Assembly: GCA_022843905.1 (NCBI GenBank)
Contig: JALHMT010000009.1
Location: 98,368-162,367, forward strand
DNA: 64,000 bases
Direction: 5' to 3'
DNA from: Rubrivivax sp.
Lineage (GTDB): Bacteria; Pseudomonadota; Gammaproteobacteria; Burkholderiales; Burkholderiaceae_C
Shown here: in pieces, positions 48,921-57,210 of the stretch
How the letters are laid out: each line of letters begins with the position of its first letter
Numbering within the stretch: position 1 is the first letter of the stretch
Position numbers and translations under genes: made by a program
The notes under the pieces: model-generated
What the model was told of the DNA's origin: nothing
The model's input: only the letters and a program-made list of their open reading frames with translations
Database searches by the model: none

Positions 48921-49913
48921 ATGATCACCCGACGCCATTGCCTGGCTGCAGCCGGCGGCACACTCGGCGGGCTGGCCGCCGCGCCACTGCGCGCCCAGGG
49001 CAGCTTCCCGTCGCGCGGCTTCACACTGATGGTGGCGCAACCGGCCGGCACGCCCTCGGACGCGAACGCACGAAAGATCCAGCCCTACCTGCAGAAGTCG
49101 ATGGGCCAGTCGGCCATCGTCGAGAACGTGGCCGGCGCCGGCGGCACGCTGGGCGCTGCGCGCGTGCTGCAGCAACCGGCCGACGGCCACACGCTGTTCG
49201 TGGCCTCGCCCACCGAACTGGTGCTGAGCCCGCTGTCGGTGCCGGCGGCGCGCTACACGGCCGAGGACTTCGCGATGCTCGCCAACTTCGGCCGCATCCC
49301 GTATGTGCTGGTCAGCCGTACCAGCCTGCCACAGGCCGCACTGGCGGACATCCTGGCGCTGGCCGGCAAGGCCGGTGCGCCCATGAGCATGGGCAACATC
49401 GGCGCCGCCTCGCTGATCCACCTGCTGAGCCTGGACTTCGAACGCATCTCCGGCCTCAAGCTCAACCACGTGCCTTACCGCGGCGTCGCCCCCATGGTGC
49501 AGGACGTGATGGCCGGCCAACTCGACATGTGCTTCACGCCGCTGGCCGGCAACACCTTGGCGCTGCTCGAGCAGGGCCGCATGCGCACGTTGGCGGTGAG
49601 CTCCATCGCCAAGGCACGCGTGCTGCCGCAGGTGCCCACGCTGGCGGCGTCCGACATGCGTTTCGCGCGCTTTGACTATGAAGTGTGGGGTGGCATCTTC
49701 CTGCGTCGCGAAACACCCGAGCCGGTGCAGGCCCGGCTGCATGCCTGGTGGACCGAGACCGCGCGCGACCCAGAATTCCTGGGCTGGATGCGCTCCACCG
49801 GCGGCGACCCTCTGCCGGTGGCCGCACTGGCCGAGACGCGCGCCTTCTATACCAGCGAGGTGGCGCGCTACCGGGCGCTGCTCAAGGCTTTCCCCGAAGC
49901 GGCGCGCGGTTGA
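48921..49913 (+). CDS. Bug-family (TctC-type) solute-binding receptor
   Basis: A 330-aa periplasmic receptor. Export signal MITRRHCLAAAGGTLGGLAAAPLRAQG, then FTLMVAQPAGTPSDANARKIQP, IVENVAGAGGTLGAARVLQQPADGHTLF and NHVPYRGVAPMVQDVMAGQLDM, the conserved Bug segments. The usual VPFPPGG loop is changed to VAQPAGT. Set inside the catabolic array, it may bind the pathway's acidic substrate or by-product. No TctAB partner is nearby. Confidence 0.88.
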   Translation: MITRRHCLAAAGGTLGGLAAAPLRAQGSFPSRGFTLMVAQPAGTPSDANARKIQPYLQKSMGQSAIVENVAGAGGTLGAARVLQQPADGHTLFVASPTELVLSPLSVPAARYTAEDFAMLANFGRIPYVLVSRTSLPQAALADILALAGKAGAPMSMGNIGAASLIHLLSLDFERISGLKLNHVPYRGVAPMVQDVMAGQLDMCFTPLAGNTLALLEQGRMRTLAVSSIAKARVLPQVPTLAASDMRFARFDYEVWGGIFLRRETPEPVQARLHAWWTETARDPEFLGWMRSTGGDPLPVAALAETRAFYTSEVARYRALLKAFPEAARG

Positions 49914-49923
49914 TTGGGGGAGC

Positions 49924-50505
49924 ATGATGAGCCTGCCTGCCATCCATCGCGTCGTCACCGGCCATGCTGCTGATGGTCGCGCCATCGTCACCAGCCAGGG
50001 CGCACTCCCGACCGTCGTCGAGATCGCGGCGATTCCCGGCACCATCTTTCACGAGGTCTGGAGCACCGCCGGCAGCCCCGCCCCAGTTGACAACGGACCC
50101 GACCCCAGCACAGGGCCGCTGATGTTGCCGCCACCTGGCAATGGCACGCGCATGCGCTTCGTCGACATACCGCCCGACACGGCGGAGTTCCTGGCGCACG
50201 GCGCCGCGAAGATGAAGGCTGCGTTCTCGCAGATCGGTGACGAGAAGGCCTCGACGGTGAAGGCGGCCTCGCCGCACCCGCTGATGCACCGCACCGAATC
50301 GGTCGACTACGGCATCGTGATCGACGGCGAGATGACGCTGGTGCTCGACGATTCCGAGGTGCTGCTCAAACCCGGCAGCGTGGTCGTTCAGCGTGGCACC
50401 AACCACGCCTGGGCCAATCGCTCGGGCAGGGTCTGCCGGATGTTGTTCGTGCTGGTCGACGGCCAGTACACGCCGGACATCGCGCAGGCGTTGGCGACGC
50501 GTTGA
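49924..50505 (+). CDS. Cupin-domain protein
   Basis: A 193-aa protein; the cupin barrel is in the second half: HRTESVDYGIVIDGEMTLVLDDSEVLLKPGSVVVQRGTNHAW, with His, Glu and His in positions used for metal binding. The first 110 residues are unfamiliar. Could be a small dioxygenase, isomerase or sensor for the pathway. GGGGGAGC precedes the ATGATG start. Confidence 0.78.
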   Translation: MMSLPAIHRVVTGHAADGRAIVTSQGALPTVVEIAAIPGTIFHEVWSTAGSPAPVDNGPDPSTGPLMLPPPGNGTRMRFVDIPPDTAEFLAHGAAKMKAAFSQIGDEKASTVKAASPHPLMHRTESVDYGIVIDGEMTLVLDDSEVLLKPGSVVVQRGTNHAWANRSGRVCRMLFVLVDGQYTPDIAQALATR

Positions 50506-50570
50506 CATTTTCTTGGTCTGTGCGGGCTGTCGAAGGCGGCGCCTGGTTCCATGATGGGAGTTGAAGAGAC

Positions 50571-51554
50571 ATGAAGTTCGCCACCTTGAAGAACGGCCAT
50601 GCCGATGGCCAGTTGCTTGTCGTCTCGCGCGATGGCCGACAGGCCGTTGCCGCGACGGGCATCTCGCCTTGTCTGCTCGATGCCCTGCAACGCTGGGACG
50701 CGGTGCGCCAGCCGCTGCAGGAACTCAGCGACGCGCTGAATGCCGGCCGTGCCACTGGCGCGTTCGCCCTGGACACCACCCGGTGCAGCGCACCGTTGCC
50801 GCGCAGCCCGCAGTGGCTCGACGGCTCGGCCTTCCTCAACCACGGCCGGCTCATGGACAAGGCCTTCGACAAGCCGCCACCGCCGCTGGTGGATACGGTG
50901 CCGCTGATGTACCAGGGCGCCAGCGACGACTTCCTCGGCCCGCACGACGATGTGCCGCTACCCACCGAGGCCGACGGCATCGACTTCGAGGGCGAGTTCG
51001 GCGTTGTCACCGACGCGGTGCCGATGGGCGTGTCGCCGGCCGACGCGCTGGGCTGCGTGCGCCTGGTGCTGCAGATCAACGACTGGAGCCTGCGCGCCCT
51101 GGGCCCGCACGAGATGAAGGCCGGCTTCGGCTTCCTGCAGGCAAAGCCCTCGACCGCGTTTGCGCCGCTGGCGGTGACGCCCGACGAACTGGGCGACGCG
51201 TGGCGTGACGGCCGCGTGCAACTGCAGCTGCACGTGCAGTGGAACGGCCAGCGCTTTGGCGAGCCGAACGGCGGCGAGATGAACTTCCACTTCGGGCAGT
51301 TGATTGCGCATGCGGCGCGCACCCGGCGACTCACGGCGGGCTGCATCGTCGGCTCGGGCACGGTGTCCAACGTGGCGCGCAGGGCCGGCTCGGCCTGCAT
51401 CGCCGAGCGGCGGGTGATCGAAAAGATCGACCTCGGCGAGATCAAGACCGGGTTCATGCACTTCGGCGACCGCGTGCGCATGCAGGCGAAGTTCGACGAT
51501 GGACGCGACGGGCCGTTCGGCGTGATCGAGCAGCGCGTCGTCGCGGCGCTTTGA
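50571..51554 (+). CDS. Fumarylacetoacetate-hydrolase-family protein
   Basis: A 327-aa enzyme whose N-terminus (MKFATLKNGHADGQLLVVSRDG) and core (GIDFEGEFGVVTDAVPMG, INDWSLRALGPHEMK) match the bacterial FAH family. Metal-binding acidic residues are in FEGEF and INDWS. It probably hydrolyses or decarboxylates a ring-cleavage-derived diketo acid late in the pathway. It starts 65 bp after the cupin gene. Confidence 0.87.
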   Translation: MKFATLKNGHADGQLLVVSRDGRQAVAATGISPCLLDALQRWDAVRQPLQELSDALNAGRATGAFALDTTRCSAPLPRSPQWLDGSAFLNHGRLMDKAFDKPPPPLVDTVPLMYQGASDDFLGPHDDVPLPTEADGIDFEGEFGVVTDAVPMGVSPADALGCVRLVLQINDWSLRALGPHEMKAGFGFLQAKPSTAFAPLAVTPDELGDAWRDGRVQLQLHVQWNGQRFGEPNGGEMNFHFGQLIAHAARTRRLTAGCIVGSGTVSNVARRAGSACIAERRVIEKIDLGEIKTGFMHFGDRVRMQAKFDDGRDGPFGVIEQRVVAAL

Positions 51555-51564
51555 GGGCACAGCG

Positions 51565-52527
51565 ATGCATGTTCTGGTGACCGGCGCGGCTGGCTTCGTG
51601 GGCGCGGCACTGGCGGCGCGGCTGCAGCGCGACGGGCAGATCGGCACGCGGGCGATCACGCGGCTGTCGCTCGCCGACCTGGCCTTCGGCGACGCCCCGC
51701 CGCACGAGGGCATCGTGCACCGGCTGTGCGGTGACCTGGCCGACACGGCTTGGCTCGCCGGCGCGCTCGGCAACGAACCGCTGGGCGCGGTTTTCCATCT
51801 GGCCAGCATCCCTGGCGGCATGGCCGAAGCGAACTACGCGCTCGCGCGGCGCGTGAACCTGGACGCCACGCTCGCGTTGCTGGAGCGCGGGCGTGCGCAG
51901 GTGGAAGCGGGCGGTGCGGCCCCGGTGTTCGTCTTCGCAAGCTCCATCGCGGTGTTCGGCCCGATGCCGGCACGGGTCGACGACACCACGCCGACACGCC
52001 CGGTGATGACCTACGGCGCGCAGAAGCTGATCGGCGAGGTGCTGGTCGACGACTTCAGTCGGCGCGGCTGGGTCGACGGCAGGTCGCTGCGCCTGCCGGG
52101 CGTGCTGGCGCGCCCGCCGGCGCCAACGGGTCAGCTGTCGGCCTTCCTCAGCGACATGCTGCGCGAACCGGTGGCCGGCCGGCCATTCGTCTGCCCGATG
52201 TCGGCCGAAGCCACCACCTGGGCGTCCTCGCTGCCGAACATCGTCGACAACCTGGTGCACGGGGCCGCAGTGGATGCCGCCTTGCTGGGAGGGCGTCGCA
52301 GCATCACCTTGCCGACGCTGCATTACTCGATGGGGCAGTTCGTCGACGCGATGGCCAGGGTGCACGGGGCAGGCGTCCGCGCGGTCGTGTCCTATGCGCC
52401 GCAGCAGCGGATCGAAGCGCTGTTCGGTCGCTTTCCACCGTTGGACACTGCACGTGCCCACAAGGCGGGCTTTCGAGCTGACCTGGATCTGGAGGCGCTG
52501 GTCAGGAACGCGCACCCTCCCGCCTAG
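51565..52527 (+). CDS. NAD-dependent epimerase/dehydratase-type SDR
   Basis: A 320-aa extended SDR, MHVLVTGAAGFVGAALAARL with the cofactor glycines, Ser in FASSIAVFG and Y-x3-K in TYGAQKLIGE. It resembles D-erythronate dehydrogenase-like proteins, which oxidise hydroxy acids. It may oxidise a hydroxylated intermediate of the array. It starts 10 bp after the FAH-family gene. Confidence 0.83.
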   Translation: MHVLVTGAAGFVGAALAARLQRDGQIGTRAITRLSLADLAFGDAPPHEGIVHRLCGDLADTAWLAGALGNEPLGAVFHLASIPGGMAEANYALARRVNLDATLALLERGRAQVEAGGAAPVFVFASSIAVFGPMPARVDDTTPTRPVMTYGAQKLIGEVLVDDFSRRGWVDGRSLRLPGVLARPPAPTGQLSAFLSDMLREPVAGRPFVCPMSAEATTWASSLPNIVDNLVHGAAVDAALLGGRRSITLPTLHYSMGQFVDAMARVHGAGVRAVVSYAPQQRIEALFGRFPPLDTARAHKAGFRADLDLEALVRNAHPPA

Positions 52528-52551
52528 CGCACGGCCAGCCCCGCCTGCCGC

Positions 52552-53478
52552 ATGACCGACTCCGCGATCCGCGAAACCGAAACTGCCAACGCCACGGTGT
52601 TGGACGGCCGATGGCGGATCTTCCTTCGCGTGGCCGAAGTCGGCAGTCTGAGCAAGGCCGCAGCGGTGATGGGGGAGCCGCAGTCGATGGTCAGTCGTGC
52701 GATCTCCCATCTTGAACGCTCGTGCGGAGAGCGCTTGTTCGTGCGCACGGGCAGGGGTGTGGTGGTCACCGCATTCGGCGCCCGCTTGTTGCCACGGGTG
52801 GCGCGGCTGGTAGCCGAGGCCGACGCCCTGGTGGAGGACATCCGGGCCGCTCGCGGCACCCCGATGGGCGACGTCGTCGTGGGTCTGCTCCCCTCGGCGG
52901 CCCAGCGCTTTGCAGGTCCACTCGCCGCCAGGGTGCGGGCCGAGATGCCGGGCGTGCGCTTGCACCTCGTCGAGAGCGCAAGCGCGCAGTTGGAGGAGCA
53001 CCTGCGTGACGGTCGCCTCGACATGGCGGTGTTGTTGCGCGAGGATGCGTCTTCGGTGGGTGATGGCCATGTGCTGGCACAGGTGTCGCTGTACCTGATC
53101 GGGCGTGACGACCGGGCGCCGCTGGACCAGCCGACCGTGCCGCTTCGCGCGTTGTCGGGTCTGCCCTTGGTGTTGCCGGCTCGGCCTCACCTGCTGCGCG
53201 CACGGCTCGATCGCATGGCGGCCGAGCACGGCCTTGAGCTTTCTGTCGCGGTCGAAGCTGACTCGGTGCAACTGCAGTATGCCGTCGCGGCGGCGGGCGC
53301 CGGTCTGGCCATCGTGTCGGTGGCTGCGGGTGTACCCCAGGCTCCCCTTCGCGCCTCGCGCATCGTCGACCCGGAACTGGTGCGCTACGTCGTGCTGGCC
53401 GAGTCGCTGCGCCGACCCCGCACCGGCGCCAGCCGCGAAGTGCACCGCTTGCTGTGCGAACTGGGCAAGGCTTCGTGA
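52552..53478 (+). CDS. LysR-family regulator at the end of the catabolic array
   Basis: A 308-aa LysR-type protein with a longer N-terminal extension (about 17 residues) before WRIFLRVAEVGSLSKAAAVMGEPQSMVSRAISHLE. The effector domain runs from about residue 102. It is only 24 bp after the SDR gene and on the same strand, so it may be co-transcribed with the array. It is a second possible regulator beside the divergent one at 34576. Confidence 0.85.
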   Translation: MTDSAIRETETANATVLDGRWRIFLRVAEVGSLSKAAAVMGEPQSMVSRAISHLERSCGERLFVRTGRGVVVTAFGARLLPRVARLVAEADALVEDIRAARGTPMGDVVVGLLPSAAQRFAGPLAARVRAEMPGVRLHLVESASAQLEEHLRDGRLDMAVLLREDASSVGDGHVLAQVSLYLIGRDDRAPLDQPTVPLRALSGLPLVLPARPHLLRARLDRMAAEHGLELSVAVEADSVQLQYAVAAAGAGLAIVSVAAGVPQAPLRASRIVDPELVRYVVLAESLRRPRTGASREVHRLLCELGKAS

Positions 53479-53672
53479 ACAGCACGAGGTCATGCGCCAT
53501 GCGCGGCACGCAACACTGCTATCCACCCACTGCAGTGCCCGCCGCTGCGGCGCGTCACTAAGCTGCCGTTGGGGCGTGTGAGCCCGCTGGCCGATTTCGG
53601 AGCAGCGGACGCCGCGCAGTTTCGCGGGGATAAACCTGCGAGGCGATCAACCAACAAGTGAAAGGGGACGCA

Positions 53673-54638
53673 ATGGGTACGAAGCGCACGACGGCTCGCC
53701 TGCTGGTGGTGATGGCCATGGCCGCGGTCACGACGGTGGCCGCCGCGCAGGCCGCCGGGTCCCCGCTGAAGCTGGTGGTTCCCTTCCCGGCAGGCGGCGT
53801 CACCGACCTGGCTGCGCGGGCACTGGCCGAACAGCTGGGGCCGTTGCTGGGGCAGACGGTCATCGTCGAGAACCGGCCGGGTGGTGGGTCGCGCATAGGG
53901 GTAGATGCGGTGCGCCAGGCGCCGCCGGACGGCCGCACCTTGCTCTTCACCAACACGAGCTACGCCATCCTGCCCATCGTGGACCCTGCCGTGAAGTACG
54001 ACGCCGAGAAGAGCCTCGAACCCGTCGGGATGCTGGCCACCTACAGCCTGGCCATGGCCGTCAGCAATGCCCTGCCGGTCAAGAGTCTGGCCGAGTTCGT
54101 GACCTACGCGCGCAACCATCCGGGGAAACTGAGCTACGGCAGTTCCGGCCCGGGCAGCGGCACGCACTTCCTGGGTGAGTACTTCAAGTCCCTGACCGGG
54201 ACCTTCATCGTACACATCCCCTATCGCTCTACCTCGGGCGCATTGAACGACGTCGCTGGCGGCACACTGGACATGGCGTTCGACGCCACGACGAAGGCGT
54301 ACGCCGATGCCGGAAAGGTGCGTCTGCTGGCCGTCACTGGCCTGCAGCGGGACCCTCGGCTGCCCCATGTGCCGACTGCGGTGGAGGCCGGCCTCAAGGA
54401 CTTCGTTGTGGTCAGCTGGGTGGGTCTGCTGGCGCCGCCAGGCACGCCGGCTGCGGCCGTGGCGCAAACCAACAAGGCCCTCAACGAGGCGCTGGCTTCG
54501 GCCCCACTGCGGCAGCGGCTGGTGGAGATGGGCCTCAGCGCGGAAGGGGGCGACGGCTCCCGGATGCTGCGCCAGATCCGCGAGGACGTACGGCTTCACC
54601 GCGCGATCGTCGAGCGAGCCAGGCTGCGCTTCGAGTAG
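53673..54638 (+). CDS. Bug-family (TctC-type) solute-binding receptor
   Basis: A 321-aa exported receptor: signal MGTKRTTARLLVVMAMAAVTTVAAAQA, then LKLVVPFPAGGVTDLAARALAE, VIVENRPGGGSRIGVDAV and HIPYRSTSGALNDVAGGTLDM. The start at 53673 has AAAGGGGA six bases upstream, better than an ATG 15 bp earlier. It follows the LysR gene by 194 bp of DNA with no recognisable feature and stands alone. Confidence 0.9.
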   Translation: MGTKRTTARLLVVMAMAAVTTVAAAQAAGSPLKLVVPFPAGGVTDLAARALAEQLGPLLGQTVIVENRPGGGSRIGVDAVRQAPPDGRTLLFTNTSYAILPIVDPAVKYDAEKSLEPVGMLATYSLAMAVSNALPVKSLAEFVTYARNHPGKLSYGSSGPGSGTHFLGEYFKSLTGTFIVHIPYRSTSGALNDVAGGTLDMAFDATTKAYADAGKVRLLAVTGLQRDPRLPHVPTAVEAGLKDFVVVSWVGLLAPPGTPAAAVAQTNKALNEALASAPLRQRLVEMGLSAEGGDGSRMLRQIREDVRLHRAIVERARLRFE

Positions 54639-54722
54639 CGAAGCAGGCGAGTGACGCGCGGGCCATTTCTTCGCTTACGGGGTCGTGTTCCGCAAGCGCA
54701 AATCGAGGGCGCGAGCGTCGTG

Positions 54723-54749
54723 AAAAAAAAGGGACATGCCTGTCGGCAT
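54723..54749 (-). terminator. Rho-independent terminator of the siderophore-interacting protein gene
   Basis: Minus strand: ATGCC-GACA-GGCAT, then GTCCC and eight T. It lies 34 bp past the gene's stop in the convergent gap. Confidence 0.65.
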
Positions 54750-54782
54750 CGCGCTGCCTGTGAGGTGACCCTATGCGACGGC

Positions 54783-55523
54783 TCACAGGTCCTCGTGGAA
54801 TGCCGCCTGCCCGACCTTCCAGTAGGCCGAAACGCGCATCGCCTCGAGCGGGTGCCGCTTGTCCTGCAGCAGCAGTTCGCGGGCCGCGGCCATGGTGCGC
54901 GATTCGCCGGCCGCCCAGACGAAGCCTTCGCCGTCCGGCAGGCGAATGTCGCGCAGCGCTTCCAGCCACTGGCCGCGGTCGCGGACCCACAGCACCTGCA
55001 GCGTGCTGTTTGACTCGAAGGCGCGCTCGTCTGCCGGGTCGGCAAGCTCGACCAGAACGATGCACGGCGTACCGGAGGGCAGTTCCTCCAGCCGGCGGTG
55101 GATGGCGGGCAGGGCGCTGGCATCGCCGGCCAACAGGTGCCACGGGTAGTCCGGCGGGATGATCATCGACCCACGGGGGCCGCCGATCGTGGCCGTGTCG
55201 CCCGGTTTCACCTGTCGTGCCCAGCAGCTTGCGGCGCTGTCGCCATGCAGGAAGATTTCGAGAGTAAGTTCGCCACGCGCTGGGTCATGGCGTCGCGGTG
55301 TGTAGTCACGCCGAACCGGCTCGTCGTGCGAGCCAGGGAGGGTGAGCTTGAGGTGGTCATCGAAGGACAGCGAGGTGAAGCCATCGAGGTCGGGGCCGCA
55401 GAGGGTGATGCTGGCGTAGCCGGGGCTGATGCGCCTGACCTCTGAGACCTGGAGTCGACGTAGCTTCAGTTCGTGGCGCACGCGCTGCACGCGCCTTTCA
55501 GAATGGGGAATCACGGAAGACAT
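54783..55523 (-). CDS. Siderophore-interacting protein (NADPH-dependent ferric-chelate reductase)
   Basis: A 246-aa flavoprotein of the ViuB/YqjH family, which releases iron from siderophores by reduction. The FAD site is RRDYTPRR, the NADPH-side block is LLAGDASALPAIHRRLEEL, and the C-terminal YWKVGQAAFHEDL is the family signature. It is divergent from a MarR-type gene with paired operators between and within them, comparable in layout to E. coli yqjH with its regulator yqjI. Confidence 0.9.
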   Translation of the reverse strand: MSSVIPHSERRVQRVRHELKLRRLQVSEVRRISPGYASITLCGPDLDGFTSLSFDDHLKLTLPGSHDEPVRRDYTPRRHDPARGELTLEIFLHGDSAASCWARQVKPGDTATIGGPRGSMIIPPDYPWHLLAGDASALPAIHRRLEELPSGTPCIVLVELADPADERAFESNSTLQVLWVRDRGQWLEALRDIRLPDGEGFVWAAGESRTMAAARELLLQDKRHPLEAMRVSAYWKVGQAAFHEDL

Positions 55524-55537
55524 GGTTGGCTTGTGTA

Positions 55538-55552
55538 GTTGATAATGTCATC
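55538..55552. promoter_or_regulatory. Candidate MarR operator, copy 1
   Basis: GTTGAT-AAT-GTCATC, an imperfect copy of the palindrome at 55569, lies 14 bp upstream of the siderophore-interacting protein start and overlaps one possible MarR start codon (55545). Spacing between the two copies is 31 bp, about three helical turns. Confidence 0.5.
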
Positions 55553-56024
55553 CATTATGGGAAATACAGTTGACAAAGTCAACCATCAGGCCGCACCTGC
55601 GGACGATGTCGTCGAAGCCATCCACGGCGTGATGCATGCCTTGCGCTCGCGGCAGCATGCGGCGCTGACCAAAGAGGGCATCGGATTGACGCCGCTGGAA
55701 GGGCGGGTGCTCGGCTTCTTTGCGCGCCACCCCGGCGCCACGCAGCGCGACCTCGCGGACCACTCGGGCCGCGACAAGGGCCAGGTGGCCCGCCTGGTGC
55801 GAGGCATGCACGAGCGGGGCCTGCTCGACCTGACGGCCGATCCGGCCGATGGGCGTGTCACGCGCGTCCACCTGTCGGCGCAAGCCCAGGGCATGCAACA
55901 GACGGTGCTTCGCCACCGCAAGCGGCTGGCCCAGGTGGCGCTGCAGGACATCGACGCTGACCAGCGCCGCCTGCTGCTGGAGCAGTTGCAGCGCATTCGC
56001 CAGAACATCGAAGCGCAGGGTTGA
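55545..56024 (+). CDS. MarR-family transcription regulator
   Basis: A 159-aa winged-helix regulator. The DNA-binding part is GLTPLEGRVLGFFARHPGATQRDLADHSGRDKGQVARLVRGMHERGLL with the wing TADPADGRVTRVHLS. Two long terminal helices would make the dimer. Start uncertain: ATG at 55545 or 55557, and neither has a clear ribosome site. Probable repressor of the divergent siderophore-interacting gene and of itself. Confidence 0.85.
   Translation: MSSIMGNTVDKVNHQAAPADDVVEAIHGVMHALRSRQHAALTKEGIGLTPLEGRVLGFFARHPGATQRDLADHSGRDKGQVARLVRGMHERGLLDLTADPADGRVTRVHLSAQAQGMQQTVLRHRKRLAQVALQDIDADQRRLLLEQLQRIRQNIEAQG
55569..55583. promoter_or_regulatory. Candidate MarR operator, copy 2 (perfect palindrome)
   Basis: GTTGAC-AAA-GTCAAC is a perfect inverted repeat with a 3-bp centre, inside the first codons of the MarR gene. 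Together with copy 1 it could let a repressor dimer pair block both divergent genes. Confidence 0.5.
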
Positions 56025-56084
56025 AGGCCAGTTGGCCGAGGTAGGCCAGTGCTCAGGCCAACGCCCGCGGCTCACGCCTCTAAC

Positions 56085-56101
56085 GAGATCGAAGCGATCT
56101 C
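56085..56101. terminator. Small hairpin between convergent genes
   Basis: GAGATC-GAAGC-GATCTC, a perfect 6-bp stem, lies in the 144-bp gap between the MarR gene and a minus-strand Bug gene. No T tract, so the terminator role is weakly supported. Confidence 0.3.
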
Positions 56102-56168
56102 ACCGAGTGTGACGACTACCCCTCTCGACCAAGGCCGTGATCTGCCGATCCATGGAGCAGGAACGCCG

Positions 56169-57161
56169 TCAGTCTGCTGCCTTGAAGCCCGTGGCCTTCA
56201 CCAACTCGGCCCAGCGCTTCGTTTCTGCTGCAATCGTCTTCTCGAATGTGGGCACGTCCTCGGTCGCAGCGTCGAAGTTCAAGGCTTCGACGCGGCCGCG
56301 GTAGGCCGGATCGGCCTGTACCTTGGCGGCGACAGCGCGCAGGGCTTCCAGTGTCGCCGCAGGCATGCCGGCCGGTGCGAACAAGCCGAACCAGATGGTG
56401 GTCGTCAGGTCCGGGTGGCCCAGTTCGGCCAGGGTTGGGACATCGGGCAGGAAACGCGAACGCGCCGCACTGGTGACGGCAATCGCACGCAGCTTGCCCT
56501 CCTTGAGGTGCGGCACCGCGCTGGCCAGCTGCGTGAAGCCCATCAGCACCTGGCCCCCGAGCAGATCGGTGGTCTGCGGGCCGGAACCCTTGTACGGAAT
56601 GTGCGCCATGTCGGCCTTCAGGCGCTCGTTGAGCTGGTAACCAAGGAAATGCGATGGCGTGCCGGGGCTGAACGAGGCATAGGCCGCCTTGTTCGCGGGG
56701 TTCTTGATCCAGGCCGTGAGTTCCTGAAAGTTGCGCGCCGGCACCGAAGGGTGTATCACCAGCACGAGCGGCGCTTCCACCCCCTTGAGCACCGGCTTGA
56801 AGTCGCTCTGCTTCCAGCGCAGCTGAGTGAACGCCGCCGGATTGATGGTGACCATCGACTGCGTGCCGATCCACAGCGTGTGGCCGTCGGCTGGCGCGCG
56901 CAGCACCGACTCGGCGCTGAGGTTGCCGTTGGCGCCCGGCTTGTTCTCCACGACGAAGGTGCCCCCGGTCACCTTGGCCAGGTGGTCCGCCAGCACACGG
57001 GTGTAGGGGTCGAGTGCGCCGCCGGGCGGCACCCCCACCACCAGGCTCACCGGCTTGGCCGGCCAGGCCTGCGCAAAGGCAGGCACGAAGGCGCCGGTTG
57101 TCGCCAGCAACGCCAGCGCACAGCACGCACGGCGGGTCAGCATGGGAAGGGTGTAGGACAT
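56169..57161 (-). CDS. Bug-family (TctC-type) solute-binding receptor
   Basis: A 330-aa exported receptor: signal MSYTLPMLTRRACCALALLATTGAFVPAFAQ, then VSLVVGVPPGGALDPYTRVLA, FVVENKPGANGNLSAESVLRAPADGHTLW, and AHIPYKGSGPQTTDLLGGQVLM. It is 49 bp downstream of the sulfatase gene on the same strand, so the two probably share a transcript and a substrate. Confidence 0.9.
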   Translation of the reverse strand: MSYTLPMLTRRACCALALLATTGAFVPAFAQAWPAKPVSLVVGVPPGGALDPYTRVLADHLAKVTGGTFVVENKPGANGNLSAESVLRAPADGHTLWIGTQSMVTINPAAFTQLRWKQSDFKPVLKGVEAPLVLVIHPSVPARNFQELTAWIKNPANKAAYASFSPGTPSHFLGYQLNERLKADMAHIPYKGSGPQTTDLLGGQVLMGFTQLASAVPHLKEGKLRAIAVTSAARSRFLPDVPTLAELGHPDLTTTIWFGLFAPAGMPAATLEALRAVAAKVQADPAYRGRVEALNFDAATEDVPTFEKTIAAETKRWAELVKATGFKAAD

Positions 57162-57210
57162 GGTGGGGTCTCCGCAGCTGTTGGTGGTTCAGTCAAGGCA
57201 GGCGGGGCCT

